A program made the position numbers and the translations under genes. Shown here one piece after another: positions 32,598-43,720 of a DNA stretch of 64,000 bases. The stretch is from positions 81,958,569 to 82,022,568 of the forward strand of contig NC_067195.1 of the NCBI RefSeq assembly GCF_000699445.3. The letters run 5' to 3'. The DNA comes from Schistosoma haematobium. Its lineage: Eukaryota > Platyhelminthes > Trematoda > Strigeidida > Schistosomatidae. The notes under the pieces are model-generated. The model saw nothing but the letters and a program-made list of their open reading frames with translations, searched no databases and was not told where the DNA came from. Positions within the stretch are counted from its first letter, which is position 1, and each line of letters opens with the position of its first letter.

Positions 32598-33192
32598 ATT
32601 AACCGGGTAAGTAATAGTGAGGTTAGACGCAGGGTATTAGGGAATGATGGTAAATCAGTTGATGAGGTTATGAATCTTCATCGACTGAGATGGTTGGGCT
32701 ACGTGTTACGTATGCCCAAACACCGACTACCACGACGTGCAATGCTATCCGGTATTGGAGATGGTTGGAAGAAAGTTAGGGGCGGCCAAACCAAAACGTG
32801 GCATCAGTGCTTGAAGACACTAACTTCTAGTCTGAGCCATGTTGGTAGATGCAGACTACTTGGTTGGTGTCCGCGTGACTTTCGTAACCAATGGTTGGAG
32901 ACTCTTGGTGACATGGCACAGAGTCGATCACAGTGGCGTCGGTGTATACACTATTTGTCTTCCCTTAAACTAAGAGATTAAAATCACTTCATATCTTTCT
33001 TTCTACGAACCAATTCTTTCTTCTTGTACTATATCTCTATATGCAATCTTTCTCTTATATATTACCACCTTTGACCTAACCACTGCTATGAATCCGGTGT
33101 TCATCTTGTTGTGCTGATGCGGTATTCCAACCTGGACCGATGCACATATGTGCCTGGTCCTACGTTGTAGCTGACTGACTGACTGACTGAAT
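32598..33192 (+). pseudogene. Non-LTR retrotransposon 3' end, family R-B
   Basis: 5'-truncated copy. It begins CCGGGTAAGTAATAGTG and reads through LHRLRWLGYVLRMPKHR, LPRRAMLSGIGDGWKK, GGQTKTWHQCLK, LSHVGRCRLLGW and WRRCIHYLSSLK to a stop at 32981. This C-terminal block follows the reverse transcriptase in several non-LTR families. A 3' UTR of about 210 bp ends in (CTGA)n at 33172-33192. Same family at 43084, 50872 and 56402. It sits about 17 bp from the PLE insertion's right target duplication. Confidence 0.85.
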
Positions 33193-33266
33193 TGATTAAA
33201 CAACGATACATTTTACCAATCCTAATAATGGTAATAATAACGATAGTAATAATAATACTAATAGTA

Positions 33267-33297
<31 letters not shown>

Positions 33298-33647
33298 TAG
33301 ATTGTTGTCCAACATTTCTGTTGAAATTTATTCCACTTGTCATTTAGAGAAAGAAAAAATAATACGAAGTATGTTTGTAATTCCTAACCGTATAGGATGT
33401 TTACTAGACATGTATATGTCTAAGTACATAAATGTATATTCATACAATATGCACTTTAAATAGCAACGGTTTAATTTAATGTTGAATATTTCATTTTCCA
33501 ATAAGTTATTTTCTTTGGTATTTGTAATCCTTGTTTGTTTGTTTTTCTTCTGTTATTGTAATTGTTATCACTGTACAAAGAGAGTGGAACTTTTGGGGTT
33601 GATCAACAAAGACTACATTAATATTAAAAATGACAATAATATCTCAG

Positions 33648-33685
<38 letters not shown>

Positions 33686-34362
33686 GGTTGTCGCTGATTG
33701 CTGTGCCGGAAAACGCTGATCACTTATATTCGGAACGAGGGACCTCGGCAATTCCCACAATGCGAAAGTAAAAATACAGGACTGGTATAAGTGAAGATTT
33801 ATTAGCCCCAAACACTATGACGACGACGAATCAAAATAGTCTAAAATACACTCATTTATATATTGATTGTACACCCATTTTGATTAATAATTAGGATTAA
33901 ATCACATACTCAGTTATAACAAATCATTTACTGAGCATAGTTCATGTCAAGTGAATACAAGAATATCGCATATTATACAGAATAAAATATCGTACGAGAG
34001 AACAAAACATACTACATTGAGTAATCATTACATTAAATCAAAACGGATGTAATGTTGAATAAAACTCATAATGAGTAATTCAATCGAAAATTGACTTTTC
34101 TTTCCATTATATCACATTCACTATCTAAACTGATTAATTTATATTAGTTACCTTGTCATCAAATATTAATGACTATTTTTCATTTTTCCACATTAATCAA
34201 TAGATAATCTATGTTTGGTTCTGTCAATATCATCCAGTAATCTCTTCCATGTATTATTTGTATTTTATTCTACTAAGACAACAAATTTATTAATATCATT
34301 CTTTATTACATAATTTATGTATGTACTGTAAAAACAAAAGGTAATTGAAAAATTTTTTTTCA
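33193..34362. other. Unassigned, with microsatellites
   Basis: An (AAT/GAT)n patch (33230-33299) and (AT)n at 33649-33683. 33684-33790 is GC-richer (CGCTGATCAC, GGAACGAGGGACC) and may be a repeat fragment not recognised. No gene. Confidence 0.35.
33649..33683. repeat. (AT)n microsatellite
   Basis: About 17 AT units. Confidence 0.9.
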
Positions 34363-34734
34363 CAGATTGTAATCATGAGTCAATTGAAGCTAGACCAACA
34401 TGGAAAACCTGGAAGCACTCGACGGCCGTTTCGTCTTAGTATGGGACACCTCGGCAGTGCGCATCCACGATCCCGCACCCCGCAAGATCCGAACCCAAGA
34501 CCTATCAGTCTCGCGCCAGGCGCTTAACCAACTAGACCACTGAGCCGGTCGGCATTCAACGGTGTTAATGTCTAACTTCAACCAATCCACAAAGTTGCGC
34601 CACCGTAAACCATTGTCTTCAGTGAGCTGATATCTCACAACAGACCTGGTTGAACTCCACTGGTAACGGCTTCTCACTAGAACTTCAGGAGTATCTCCTG
34701 AAGTCAGTCACTAGTGGGCAGATGACTTTTATCA
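34363..34734 (-). repeat. Sm-alpha-like SINE, near full length
   Basis: Minus strand: tail, ribozyme segment 34415-34460 (core changed to CCGAGGU), B-box GGTTCGGATC, A-box, then 5' unit (CACAACAGACCTGGTTGAAC, CTCACTAGAACTTCAGGAG). Immediately followed by a plus-strand copy. Confidence 0.85.
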
Positions 34735-34915
34735 GAAGGGGTTTGTGGGTTCGAATCTCGCGGGGCGCGGGATCGTAGATGCGCACTGCTAAGGAGTCCC
34801 GTACTAGGACGAAACGGCCGTCCAGTGCTTCCAGGTTTTCCATGTTGGTCTAGCTTCGATTGACTCATGATTTCAATCTGTGAAATTTCTAAAATCTCTA
34901 CAAACCCCTTCTGAT
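34735..34915 (+). repeat. Sm-alpha-like SINE, 5'-truncated
   Basis: Starts near GGGTTCGAATCTCGCG (B-box, 34748-34757). Ribozyme segment 34783-34828 has all stems intact but core CUAAGGA (G5 to A, expected to kill activity). Tail and terminal CTCTACAAACCCC present. Head-to-head with the previous copy. Confidence 0.85.
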
Positions 34916-35129
34916 AAAAATTTTTTCCTTAAATTACTGTATAGTATACAATAGCATACACTAGACTAAAAAATAGTCATGTTTAGTGGATCCTTTTAAT
35001 TATATAAAATAGAGTTATGTTGAAAGTTAAAGCAGTAAGCTTCAATTCACTTATTTGATAGTTTGATTGGTAATCTTCTTTGTTCAGGTTAGATATCCCG
35101 ACAGTAGTACTTAGCATAATACACAAACA

Positions 35130-35420
35130 AAATATGGAGTTTTTGACAGAGTACACAGGATTGTGGTTAGTCATAATAATAATAGCAATAATTCGATAGA
35201 ACAGAGAATGATTTCTGTAGAAATGAAGGAACCGTAAGGTCTGAGACAACTGATTGACATTTTGCAAATTGAGTATTTACTGCATGATTCTCAGATTTTA
35301 TTAAGATGCTCTGTAATTTCTTATTAGAATATATTTGGTTATTCCTACCTTTGTTGTTCACCACAATAATGAATAACAACACTGAGTTCGAGTTTCGGTG
35401 TATACATCAACACTGGGATC
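35130..35420 (-). repeat. Dispersed family U, inverted copy
   Basis: Minus strand: CTAATAAGAAATTACAGAGC, ATGCAGTAAATACTC, GTCTCAGACCTTACGGTTCC, matching the family order. The 3' block (CCAGGCATTCC) is missing. Confidence 0.55.
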
Positions 35421-35716
35421 TAGGCATTTGAAACTGATAAGTCTTAAACGGAACAAAACATAGATTCTGTATCTCACTGTTGACCAATTATCAAATATTT
35501 AAATGAAGATACAGTTTGTCATATGGATTGATTTTAGCTGAACAGTTATTGAAATTAACAGGGCATTTAATAGCTGTCTCACTCTCGTGTGCATATTGGC
35601 CAAAGTTTTATATCTGATTTCTTCACGATGAAATGAAATGAACAAAATAGATAACAAATGAATAAAAATAATAACGAGATAATCCATTTAGTGATAAAAG
35701 AAAATGATACTGTCAA

Positions 35717-35890
35717 ACAAACGCTCAACATCTAGATCACTGAATCATCATTCAGCGGTTTACATAGTTAATGTCAATCAATTCATGATATCAAATGATT
35801 AACTCTAATTGATTATGAGGATAAACTGTCTCAGATTCAACATGGTTGACCTATATTATTCACAGTGTCTCACTAGAACTTGAAGAATTG
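35717..35890 (-). repeat. Sm-alpha-like SINE, 5' half, decayed
   Basis: Head (GCTCAACATCTAGATCACTGA) and 5' unit (GTCTCAGATTCAACATGG, CTCACTAGAACTTG) recognised; the 3' half is absent. Confidence 0.6.
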
Positions 35891-35934
35891 TAGTGATTTT
35901 TTGAATGTATTGGTGATTTAGCTAAAATCCTTTT

Positions 35935-36125
35935 TAATAGTTGATATCATGAATTGATGTAAACTAGACCACCATTGAAAACCTGGAAGCAATGGATAGC
36001 CCATACTAGAACGAAACAGCCATCCACTACTTCCAAGTTATAAATGGTGATCTAGCTAGCTTGCATCGACTCATGAATTCATCCATTAAAACTACTGCAA
36101 TCTATACATAAACTATCATTCTAAT
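35935..36125. repeat. Sm-alpha-like SINE tails, foldback
   Basis: A minus-strand tail (35940-35999) joins a plus-strand half (36001-36120) in the middle of the ribozyme segment. Only the plus half keeps GAACGAAACAGCC. No head on either side. Confidence 0.75.
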
Positions 36126-36726
36126 AATAAAATCCTTTTATTATTTGAAGTATGTAAATCCTACTATTTCCATAAAATCTTATATTGATATGATATATTT
36201 TAACAAAAACTTGAAAATAAACACCGGTTCTCTGTTTGTTTGTTTTTTCATAGAATCTTCATGATTTTATATCCGCGGTTTTTTTTCTCGTTTTGTATAA
36301 CAAAAATATTCACTATACAAACTCATACATATAAATAAACATCTGACAATATGTCATATTTCTGAAGTATTTCTTTGAATAAGCTTCGTATTTAATCCTT
36401 TCAAAAGTTAATAACAGGTAAACACATCAAGTTTATCAAAATCTTTCTTTTCAACTTTTCACTTTACTGACTCAATGTATCTATGTACGTGTGTGTGTGT
36501 GTGTTTGTGGATTAGCGCAATGACAAATTTTCTCAATGAAAATTATAAAGTTAAGCCTTAGGGGGTCGGTTGTTTTTTTTCCTGTAAGAATTTTTAATCT
36601 AAATACAGTTATTAATTTAATTTGAATGAAAGTTAATTGAGCATCATAAGTCGATAATAATGATAATAATAATAATAATAATAATAAACAATGTGCCAAT
36701 TTCCAAGTTATTAAACATTCATCAGT
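36126..36726. other. Unassigned, with microsatellites
   Basis: (GT)n at 36489-36505 and (AAT)n at 36655-36687. No gene. Confidence 0.4.
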
Positions 36727-36912
36727 ATAAGGGTTGTGGAGACTATTAAGTTTTTGATTGAGATTGTGAACCGATTGATGTTAGACCACCGTTAGAAACC
36801 TGGAAGTACTGGACGGCCGTTTCGTCCTATTTTAGGTTTCATCGGCAGTGAGCATCCATGGTCCCGCTCGCGGGATTCAAACACAGGATCTCAGTCCACA
36901 ACCCTATACTGA
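36727..36912 (-). repeat. Sm-alpha-like SINE, subfamily B, foldback
   Basis: Tail of the GAGATTGTGAACCGATTGATG type, ribozyme segment with damaged core (CCGAUGA), CGCGGGATTCAAAC head start, then a plus-strand tail end (TCCACAACCCTATACTG, 36895-36911). Confidence 0.8.
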
Positions 36913-36929
36913 TTATTGACATGTATGCT

Positions 36930-37275
36930 CATTAGTGACTAGCTTCGTGAGGGAATTCTTGGAGTTCTAGTGAGAAGCCGTGACCGTTGGAGCTAATCCG
37001 TGTCGAGTAGAGACAGGTATCTACCTCAGTACAATAGAAAGTGGTCGCGCAATTTCGTTGATCGGTTGATGTTAGACACTAACACCGTTAACTGCTCAGT
37101 GTTCCAGTAGGTTAAGCGTTCGCGCGCGAGACCGAAGGCTCCGGGTTCGAATCCCGCGAGTGGGATCGTGGATGCGTACTGCTGATGGGTCACAAAATAG
37201 GACGAAACGGCCGCCCAGTGCTTCCAGGTTTCCAAAGGTGATCTAACATCAATCGGTTCATGATCTCAATCAAAA
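36930..37275 (+). repeat. Sm-alpha-like SINE, full length
   Basis: The most complete copy. 5' unit from TGACTAGCTTCGTGAGG, GAGTTCTAGTGAGAAGCCG, tRNA-like head with GGTTCGAATCC (37144-37154), ribozyme segment 37176-37220, tail of subfamily B to CTCAATCAAAAACTT. The ribozyme reads CUGAUGG and the triplet is GCC, so it should be inactive. Confidence 0.9.
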
Positions 37276-38064
37276 ACTTATTCAATATTTATGTGTTTGT
37301 TGTTTGAAGTTAGTTGACATTAAACTTTGGATTTAGATTATTTTTTCTACTGGTTAGAACACATTAGCGTGGTGTACCTGCAGTTTTAATAGACTAGTGC
37401 TTCCTGTAAGATTCAAATTTGATTTATTCGATTTCACAGTCTAAGATGTTTATCACTGAGTTATTCTGGCTGCTACTGTTCTATGTTTACATTGAGAAGA
37501 CAAAATATCAATGAAGTTATATAAGAACTCAAATGAATGTTATTTGGTTCGAAGTTGTTATACTTCAAATTAACACAACAAAATAAGAAAGTAATAAGTA
37601 ATAATAATAGTAATAATAGCATTATCAGTGATAGTAAGAAGAAAAGCGTAGAGGATAATAAATATCATTTAAAGAAAACAAATGAAATGAACCATTTAAA
37701 TGTCTTCAAACTGAGAATATATAAACAGTTGAATAGTGAATGGATTTGTGCACTACTTTGACTGATCAGTTCAATAGTCAGCTTTTATCGATGTGAGAAT
37801 ATAACACTTGATAACAAAAGTTGACAGATATCCATCTATTGTTTTCCCAATTGTATGAATTTGGAACACAATATATTCTATGTGGGATTTGAGGCTCCAA
37901 GCTTTTATATCATATAGAATCATGAATGTGGACACTGTAGTTTAATATTTTCTGCTTTACAATGAATATCAATCCTTACTCTCTTTTCATTTATAAAAAA
38001 ACAGGTATTTATTTCAAATTAAATTAAGATCTTAGATCTTAGACCGTTAAAAAACCGGAAACAC
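37276..38064. other. Unassigned AT-rich stretch
   Basis: Low-complexity AAT runs near 37590-37640; no repeat or gene recognised. Confidence 0.4.
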
Positions 38065-38230
38065 TGGATGGTTCTGGGTTTGATTTTCGCATGTGGGGTC
38101 GTGGAGAACACCACTGAGGAGGCTCATAGTAGGACAAAACGGCCCTCCAGTGCTTCTAAGTTTCCAATAGTGATCTGTCATTGATCGGTTAATGCTTTAT
38201 CCCATTCAACAATCTCTACATCCCTATACT
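38065..38230 (+). repeat. Sm-alpha-like SINE, partial
   Basis: Tail fragments flank GGTTTGATTTTCGC and a ribozyme segment reading CUGAGGA ... GGACAAAAC, with stem II changed. Ends CTCTACATCCCTATACT. Confidence 0.7.
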
Positions 38231-38358
38231 AAAATTTATGCATACCTTTCTTGACTATGCCATCACATCATTGCACTTAACCGTTTGTTTAGTCAAAAAA
38301 ATTTGCTGCTGATTTCAATGAGTTGTCACTTTTATTCTTATTATGAGCGTGACTATTG

Positions 38359-38871
38359 TGTTATAACTTGTGGTCTTAGTGCCCTGTTGATGTATAACGT
38401 AATGAAACCGCCAATCAGAGGGCAGTGAATTATCGACCGGACCATTGGCGCGTAAAACACGTGCGAGCAGTCTAGATTCCTGATTGGTCCTGCTTTCCGC
38501 CTAACCTAACCGGTTAAGTCCAGAACACCAATCTCAGCCTCTGCAATGTGAATCATTTATTTCAAACATACTGGGTTTATATACCAATCAAACAGACCAC
38601 GTCGTGTCATAAAATGGGAAATAACATTTGTACAATATTTGGCCAAAAGTGGTTGTGAATGAGGGAGGTAGTGATTAACAGACAGGGCGTAATTCAAGAA
38701 TGGTAAATCGTATAATAATAGTCCATAGGTCAAAATAAAGCTTATGATAAGAGGGATATGAATATGAATAGTTTACTTACATAACAATTATACGATAAAA
38801 ATGTACATGTAATATTGATCTATAAATGGATCCCAAAAGTTACCATTCATTATGCTTATCGGGACATAACA
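38359..38871 (+). mobile_element. Solo LTR L2 (513 bp)
   Basis: Starts TGTTATAACTTGTGG, ends GACATAACA; flanks TATTG (38354-38358) and TACTG (38872-38876), one mismatch. Strongly similar along its length to L3. No internal retroelement coding sequence next to it, so it is a solo LTR. A 60-codon frame near its 3' end (38815-38997) is accidental. Confidence 0.8.
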
Positions 38872-39959
38872 TACTGCATGACATTTTCTCTGAATCTATT
38901 AAACATCAGTTGTCCAAGATCCTGTGGTTATTATTATTATGTCATGTTGTTTAAGCAATTAAAATCAATGTCACACGAACGAGTAGTTAGAAAATAACCA
39001 GTTTCATTCTGCAAAGTTTTAATATAGCCACGTTTTGAGTCAATACAACAGTGAAGTACATGTTAATTAATATTCAGAGAATAAACATAGTTAACGCAGA
39101 CTTCTTGTTTGCTATTACTTGACGTAGTTTGTATAATTAATTTAGTACAAACGTTTTTTATTACAGTGATTAGTGGAATAGGTACCAGTACGAGTTTTTT
39201 TCTTTATGTTGGGTAATTAAAGGTAATCAACAGGGAACCCTAAATCTAATTTTCATGCTAGCTGAACCAAAATCATCCAGTCACACAATCTTAGACATTA
39301 TCACCGACCCATTCATTTTAATGACTGGCCTCCTATAAAACTGAGTTATTTACACTGATTGATCACTACTATGTAATATACCATTGATGACAGTAGGCTA
39401 ATTACAGTTTTTGATTTCAACATTATAAATTGATTAGATCAATGTTAATAATTGATCACAGTTCTATTTTGTTGGTTAAACATTCATCAAAACGGAAGTC
39501 TGTTTGCATCATATTAGAGAATTGTCTCCAAGGGCAATTCAAACCATCTAATCGAATTAGTTAATGCCATAGTAACAACTATATATTCTGTTTGTCTAAT
39601 TCTTAATTTTAATTGAAGTCTTAGTTACAAAAAAAAAGAAAAACCTTTAGAAAGTTTAACACTACTCTGAATTTTATTCTGATGTAAGATGGTTTGAGAC
39701 AATATTTAAAATTGTAATTAGTTCTTAGAATTACGTCATTACAATGAATTTAAATCTTCATTTTGATGAATCTTAAAAATGAAAACATAAAGGTACTTTT
39801 TCTTTGCTAAAAATTTAAAAAAAATACTTTATTTCTTAACTTATTCTTCACTTATATATTTATCGTTTAAAATGAAATGACAATTTAATTATACTACTGA
39901 ATTATTGAAATTTTCAATAGTATAAATCTTTGTTTTGAAATTGGTTCAATTCAATGGTT
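38872..39959. other. Unassigned AT-rich stretch
   Basis: Nothing recognised. Confidence 0.4.
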
Positions 39960-40090
39960 TAATTGGGTTGGTGTTTTGTTTTAGCAAGATTTTTTTCTAT
40001 AGGATAAGGTTGTCGACCCCATGTCCAACTCTCCTCCTTTACCCGAGCTTGGGACCAACAGTAAATCTAGAAGTGCTACAAGTGGAGTTT
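39960..40090 (+). repeat. Small structured retroposon K, copy 3 (decayed)
   Basis: TTGGTGTTTTGTTTTAGCAAG, CTCCTCCTTTACCCGAGC, ACAAGTGGAGTTT in family order; GC hairpins eroded. Target duplication not evident. Confidence 0.6.
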
Positions 40091-40734
40091 ACTCAAGTCA
40101 ACAATAATAATAATAATACATTATATTACATAGATGACTTGGTTGTTCAAACATATGATGCTCCACTATTGAGTATCAAATTTTCATATTGTTAAGCTTA
40201 ATATAGTCTAAACAATTGGATATTTTCATTAGAATATCCCAGAAACACTGATTCTATAAGCATATATTTGGTTAAGAAACCATATAATGTTAGTCATTTC
40301 AAACATAGTGGAAAACGAGGTGAATTTTTGGAATACCGACTAGAAGTACTGAATTATTTTTTTAAAGATAATTCTGTGAAGAATATATTCTTTTTTTATG
40401 TTACCATTTATTAAACCTTTGGTCAACATGGTTGTTTAAGTTGAATATTAAGTGGTCAGTAATTATACTATAGAACACTTTGTAACCTCTGGTCTTTTTA
40501 GGAACATTTTAAAAATCTTTCTATAAGATTAGACAATCTAGCTCAAAAGGAATACATAATGTAAACCTGTTCACAGAAGAAACTTTGATAGTTCATCAAT
40601 TCAAACCTGATTTTTTCTAACGACATATCCAAACTGTAATTTTACCTCGGTCTTAAAATTGGATAGTAATAATACTTTGTAGGTTTTGTGGAGATTGTTC
40701 GATCTGATAACTTACATTACGGACTAACTTCAGC
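40091..40734. other. Unassigned AT-rich stretch
   Basis: Nothing recognised. Confidence 0.4.
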
Positions 40735-40890
40735 CAGGAACTATCAGACATCTAACTTCGCCTAGTACAAGACTTCTCAAAACTATGCACTCACGAACTA
40801 GAACCTTCAGTTCTCCTGACGAGAGCTTGACCCTTAAACAAGTGGTTGACCACCCAATGATTTAAATTCCTAACTTCAATCACTTCGCTT
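40735..40890 (-). repeat. Sm-alpha-like SINE, heavily decayed
   Basis: Faint minus-strand order: GACTTCTCAAAACTATGCACTCACGAAC, AGAGCTTGACCCTTAAACAAGTGGTTGACC. Ribozyme not recognisable. Confidence 0.35.
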
Positions 40891-40990
40891 CATTAAGTAA
40901 CCATTTTCAAATGTCATTATTAGTTAATGTAAACAGTTTACGAATATACCCCGACAAAGTCCTGGAAAAGGCTGGAATTGTTTTATACAG

Positions 40991-41248
40991 TTAACATTGA
41001 GTAAAAGCTCCGAAAGATCTAGAAAAGTGAAGGATTATTTGTCCCATCATCAATGGATAATTATCTACATTGTTAATACATTTAAATGTACCTCCAGAAG
41101 CTATTAGATGACCAACATCACGTAAAGCTTTATGAGTACACTCAATTCTTTTCGTCAATAACCTTAGATTAAAGTTCTTACTCAGATTCATGGCCTTTAA
41201 AAATATTCTCAGGTTATAGAAAGCAGTTAGAAAATCAATAACAGGCAT
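40991..41248 (-). CDS. Unrecognised 85-codon frame
   Basis: I do not recognise this protein. It has a more balanced composition than other frames here (MNLSKNFNLRLLTKRIE, CTHKALRDVGHLIASG, NYPLMMGQIILHFS). The ATG at 41194-41192 has a GCC before it. No splice signals decide the matter, there is no second copy in the window, and no repeat overlaps. It could be an exon fragment, a relic of a mobile element, or chance. Confidence 0.2.
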   Translation of the reverse strand: MPVIDFLTAFYNLRIFLKAMNLSKNFNLRLLTKRIECTHKALRDVGHLIASGGTFKCINNVDNYPLMMGQIILHFSRSFGAFTQC

Positions 41249-42280
41249 TCAAGTAAACAGACTTATCAAGCAGCTAACATAGTTAAACACAACTGGTTCA
41301 GTGCTTTCTAGTTTTAAATCATTATCTGATCAATATGAATTCGTGATATATGAACAATAGTATATTCCTTCTAATTTTAGTTGCTATTGTCTCATTCTTA
41401 ATATGGTGCAAATGAATAATTTATCTTTCATTTATAATCTAGTTTCATATTACCCCTCAATCTGTTACGTAACTTTTTGTTCAGCCTACTTGAAATCACT
41501 TGAAATCATCTTTTAAATGATGTAATATCTACTGATCTATCAAGCTCTGTCTTATATATAAACATATATACATACTTACTTAACTATAAATACAATTGTG
41601 CAGCTTAAGTAAATAACATTGTTGAATAGAGGAAAAAATTCAACAACAAAAAAACATTCTCTTCACGAAATTATTTTAATTTCTGGTCTTATAAAAAAAA
41701 TAGAAAAATTAATTAAACAGATTGAAACAGTATGCAAAGCAAATGAATATAAGAAATAGGGGACATCATTCGTTCTATATATATATATAGACAACATCAG
41801 GAAATGTAGTTTTCCCAAGTTGCTGTAATTGTCGTCGTCAACAATTATAATAATAATAGTGGTGATGGTGGTGGTGGTGATCAGAATCATCATCATGTTA
41901 GCATGATCAAAAGTGTGTGTATGCGCGCGTGTGTGTGTGTGTATGTGTATCCGATTGTGTTAACTTAACTAAATTAAGAAATGAAAGGATAGAAGAAGGA
42001 GGAAAAAAAGAAAAAGAAAACAAAACGGAAGTTCCCTTGAACATCATTTTCACTCGATTTAATTTTGTTTAGTGTTATTTATTTTATTTTATTTGCTGTT
42101 GTTGTTGTTGTTCATTTGATTCATAGGAGTGAAATGATGATTAATTGTTTGCTTTCTACTCTTTTTTTTGAAAAGAAATTATTTCCTGCGTTCAGTTGAT
42201 TTAAATAATAATATTAGAAAATACTAATGATAGTACTAATAATGAGATGGTGGAGAAGATTTGTAGCTTAGGTGGATAAT
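41249..42280. other. Unassigned, with simple repeats
   Basis: (GGTGAT)-like and GT-rich tracts at 41855-41945; polypurine 41975-42030. No gene. Confidence 0.4.
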
Positions 42281-42401
42281 TTTGGTGGAGTTTTGTTCTC
42301 TGAGCTGGATGGTTTGATCGTGGAGCTCTCATTGATGAGCTTTCAACGATGAAAGCTCCACGACCAAACCATTCAGCTCAGAGAACAAAACTCCACCAAA
42401 A
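42281..42401. repeat. PLE terminal-repeat hairpin
   Basis: Arms of about 47 bp (42281-42327 and 42355-42401) are reverse complements with about two mismatches; loop about 27 bp. The arms match the terminal repeat of the PLE insertion at 31953-32568 (GGAGTTTTGTTCTCTGAGCT; GAAAGCTCCACGACC). No coding part remains. The loop keeps TTGATGAG...CGATGAAAGC, a remnant of the hammerhead-like motif. Confidence 0.8.
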
Positions 42402-42539
42402 AGTACTAATATTATTTTCTCGATTGAATAACATATAATTATTAAGTAGTAATTGAATTACATAAATCGACTTATGAATACAACTATCAAAACTACAACA
42501 ATCTCCACAAATTCATATGCTGATAATCATAAAAAATAT

Positions 42540-42870
42540 TGTACTCACTAATGACTGGCTTCAAGGTGATTTCTTAGAGTTTTAGTGCGAAACCGTGATT
42601 AGTAGAGTTCAACCATGTCAGGTATGAGATAGTTATACACTTTAAACAATGGATGAAGAGTTTCGCAACATTATGAATAGATTGAAGTTATACATCAATA
42701 TATATTGGATGCTGGTTCACTAGTTTAGAGATTGGAGTCCGTTTGGTGAAGGATCGTGGATGAGCACTGCTCAGGAGTCCCATACTAGGACTTCCAGGTG
42801 GTCTAACTAAAAGTGACTCATCAATTCGACTATTAAACTACTATGCTCTCCACAAACCCTCATTCTGATA
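42540..42870 (+). repeat. Sm-alpha-like SINE, full span, ribozyme deleted
   Basis: 5' unit, weak head, then CACTGCTCAGGAGTCCCATACTAGGAC joined directly to TTCCAGGTGGTCTAAC: about 25 bp covering GAAA and the cleavage site are gone. Tail CTCTCCACAAACCCTCATTCTGATAAT intact. Confidence 0.8.
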
Positions 42871-43017
42871 ATACATATTATATTTTTAAGGGACATTTTT
42901 AATTTAAGTTTGTTACTCAGTTGAATGACTTAATTGAATGAATTGATTTAAGATGAGTTTTCTTCTTTAATTGGGTAGTATTTCAGTGAGAGGCTAGATT
43001 AGAATATGAATTAAAAT

Positions 43018-43720
43018 TAATTAGATGACCAGTGAAAACCAGGAAGAACTAGATAGTTTTTATGTCCTGATATGAGATTCCATCAGTCAGTCAGTCAGTC
43101 CGTAATAACGTAGAACTTCGTACATACGTACATCAGTTCGAGTTGCCACACCACCTTAGCACAGAGATGCACTTGTCGATTCAAATCCCGTAGTGGTAGA
43201 GGTAGCAAGAGTATAAGCAGTAATAGGGTAGATTAGGGTTTGGAGATGTTATTTAAAGAGTATAATCCAGTGAAATAAATTTGGAAAGAGGAAAAAAGGG
43301 ACATGAAGAATTCAGAAGATTAGAATTTGAGAGAACACAAAGAGTGGATGCACCTGCGCCATTGCAAACGATTTTGAGCCATGTCATTCAGGGTCTCTAA
43401 CCATCGGTTGCTATCATCTCGCGGTCCCCAACAGGGTAGTCTACACCTACCGACATGGCTCAGTCCACTTGTCAGTGACTTCATAGAGTTGCGCCATGTT
43501 TTGGTCAGGCCGCCCCTTGCTTTCTTCCAGCCTACTCTTACACCACTAAACATCGCACGTCGAGGCAGTCGGTGGTTGTGTTGGGCATACGTAACACGTG
43601 TCCCAGCCATCTCAACTGATCAAGTTTCACTACTTCATCAATTGATTTGCCTTGACTTACATGTCTTATGATAAGCTTTTCACCTTCAGATTACTGAGCG
43701 CGTATCTAGTGGTTTACTTG
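43018..43720 (-). repeat. Sm-alpha-like SINE interrupted by R-B
   Basis: Tail plus part of the ribozyme segment at 43018-43083, and head-like ACTGAGCGCGTATCTAGTGG at 43695-43714. The non-LTR fragment fills the space. Target duplication not evident. Confidence 0.5.
43084..43640 (-). pseudogene. Non-LTR retrotransposon 3' end, family R-B
   Basis: Low end is the (CAGT)n tail and 3' UTR. The minus frame 43610-43320 reads HNHRLPRRAMFSGVRVGW, KKARGGLTKTWRN, LSHVGRCRLPCWGPRD and WRRCIHSLCSLK, the same C-terminal block as at 32598-33192. 5' truncated. Confidence 0.85.

Noticed and set aside
33684..33790. GC-richer patch as a hidden exon
   Set aside because: No open frame of useful length and no splice-site pair; left as unassigned.
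37085..37160. Possible tRNA in the Sm-alpha head
   Set aside because: Same head repeats dozens of times next to the ribozyme; no complete cloverleaf was built.
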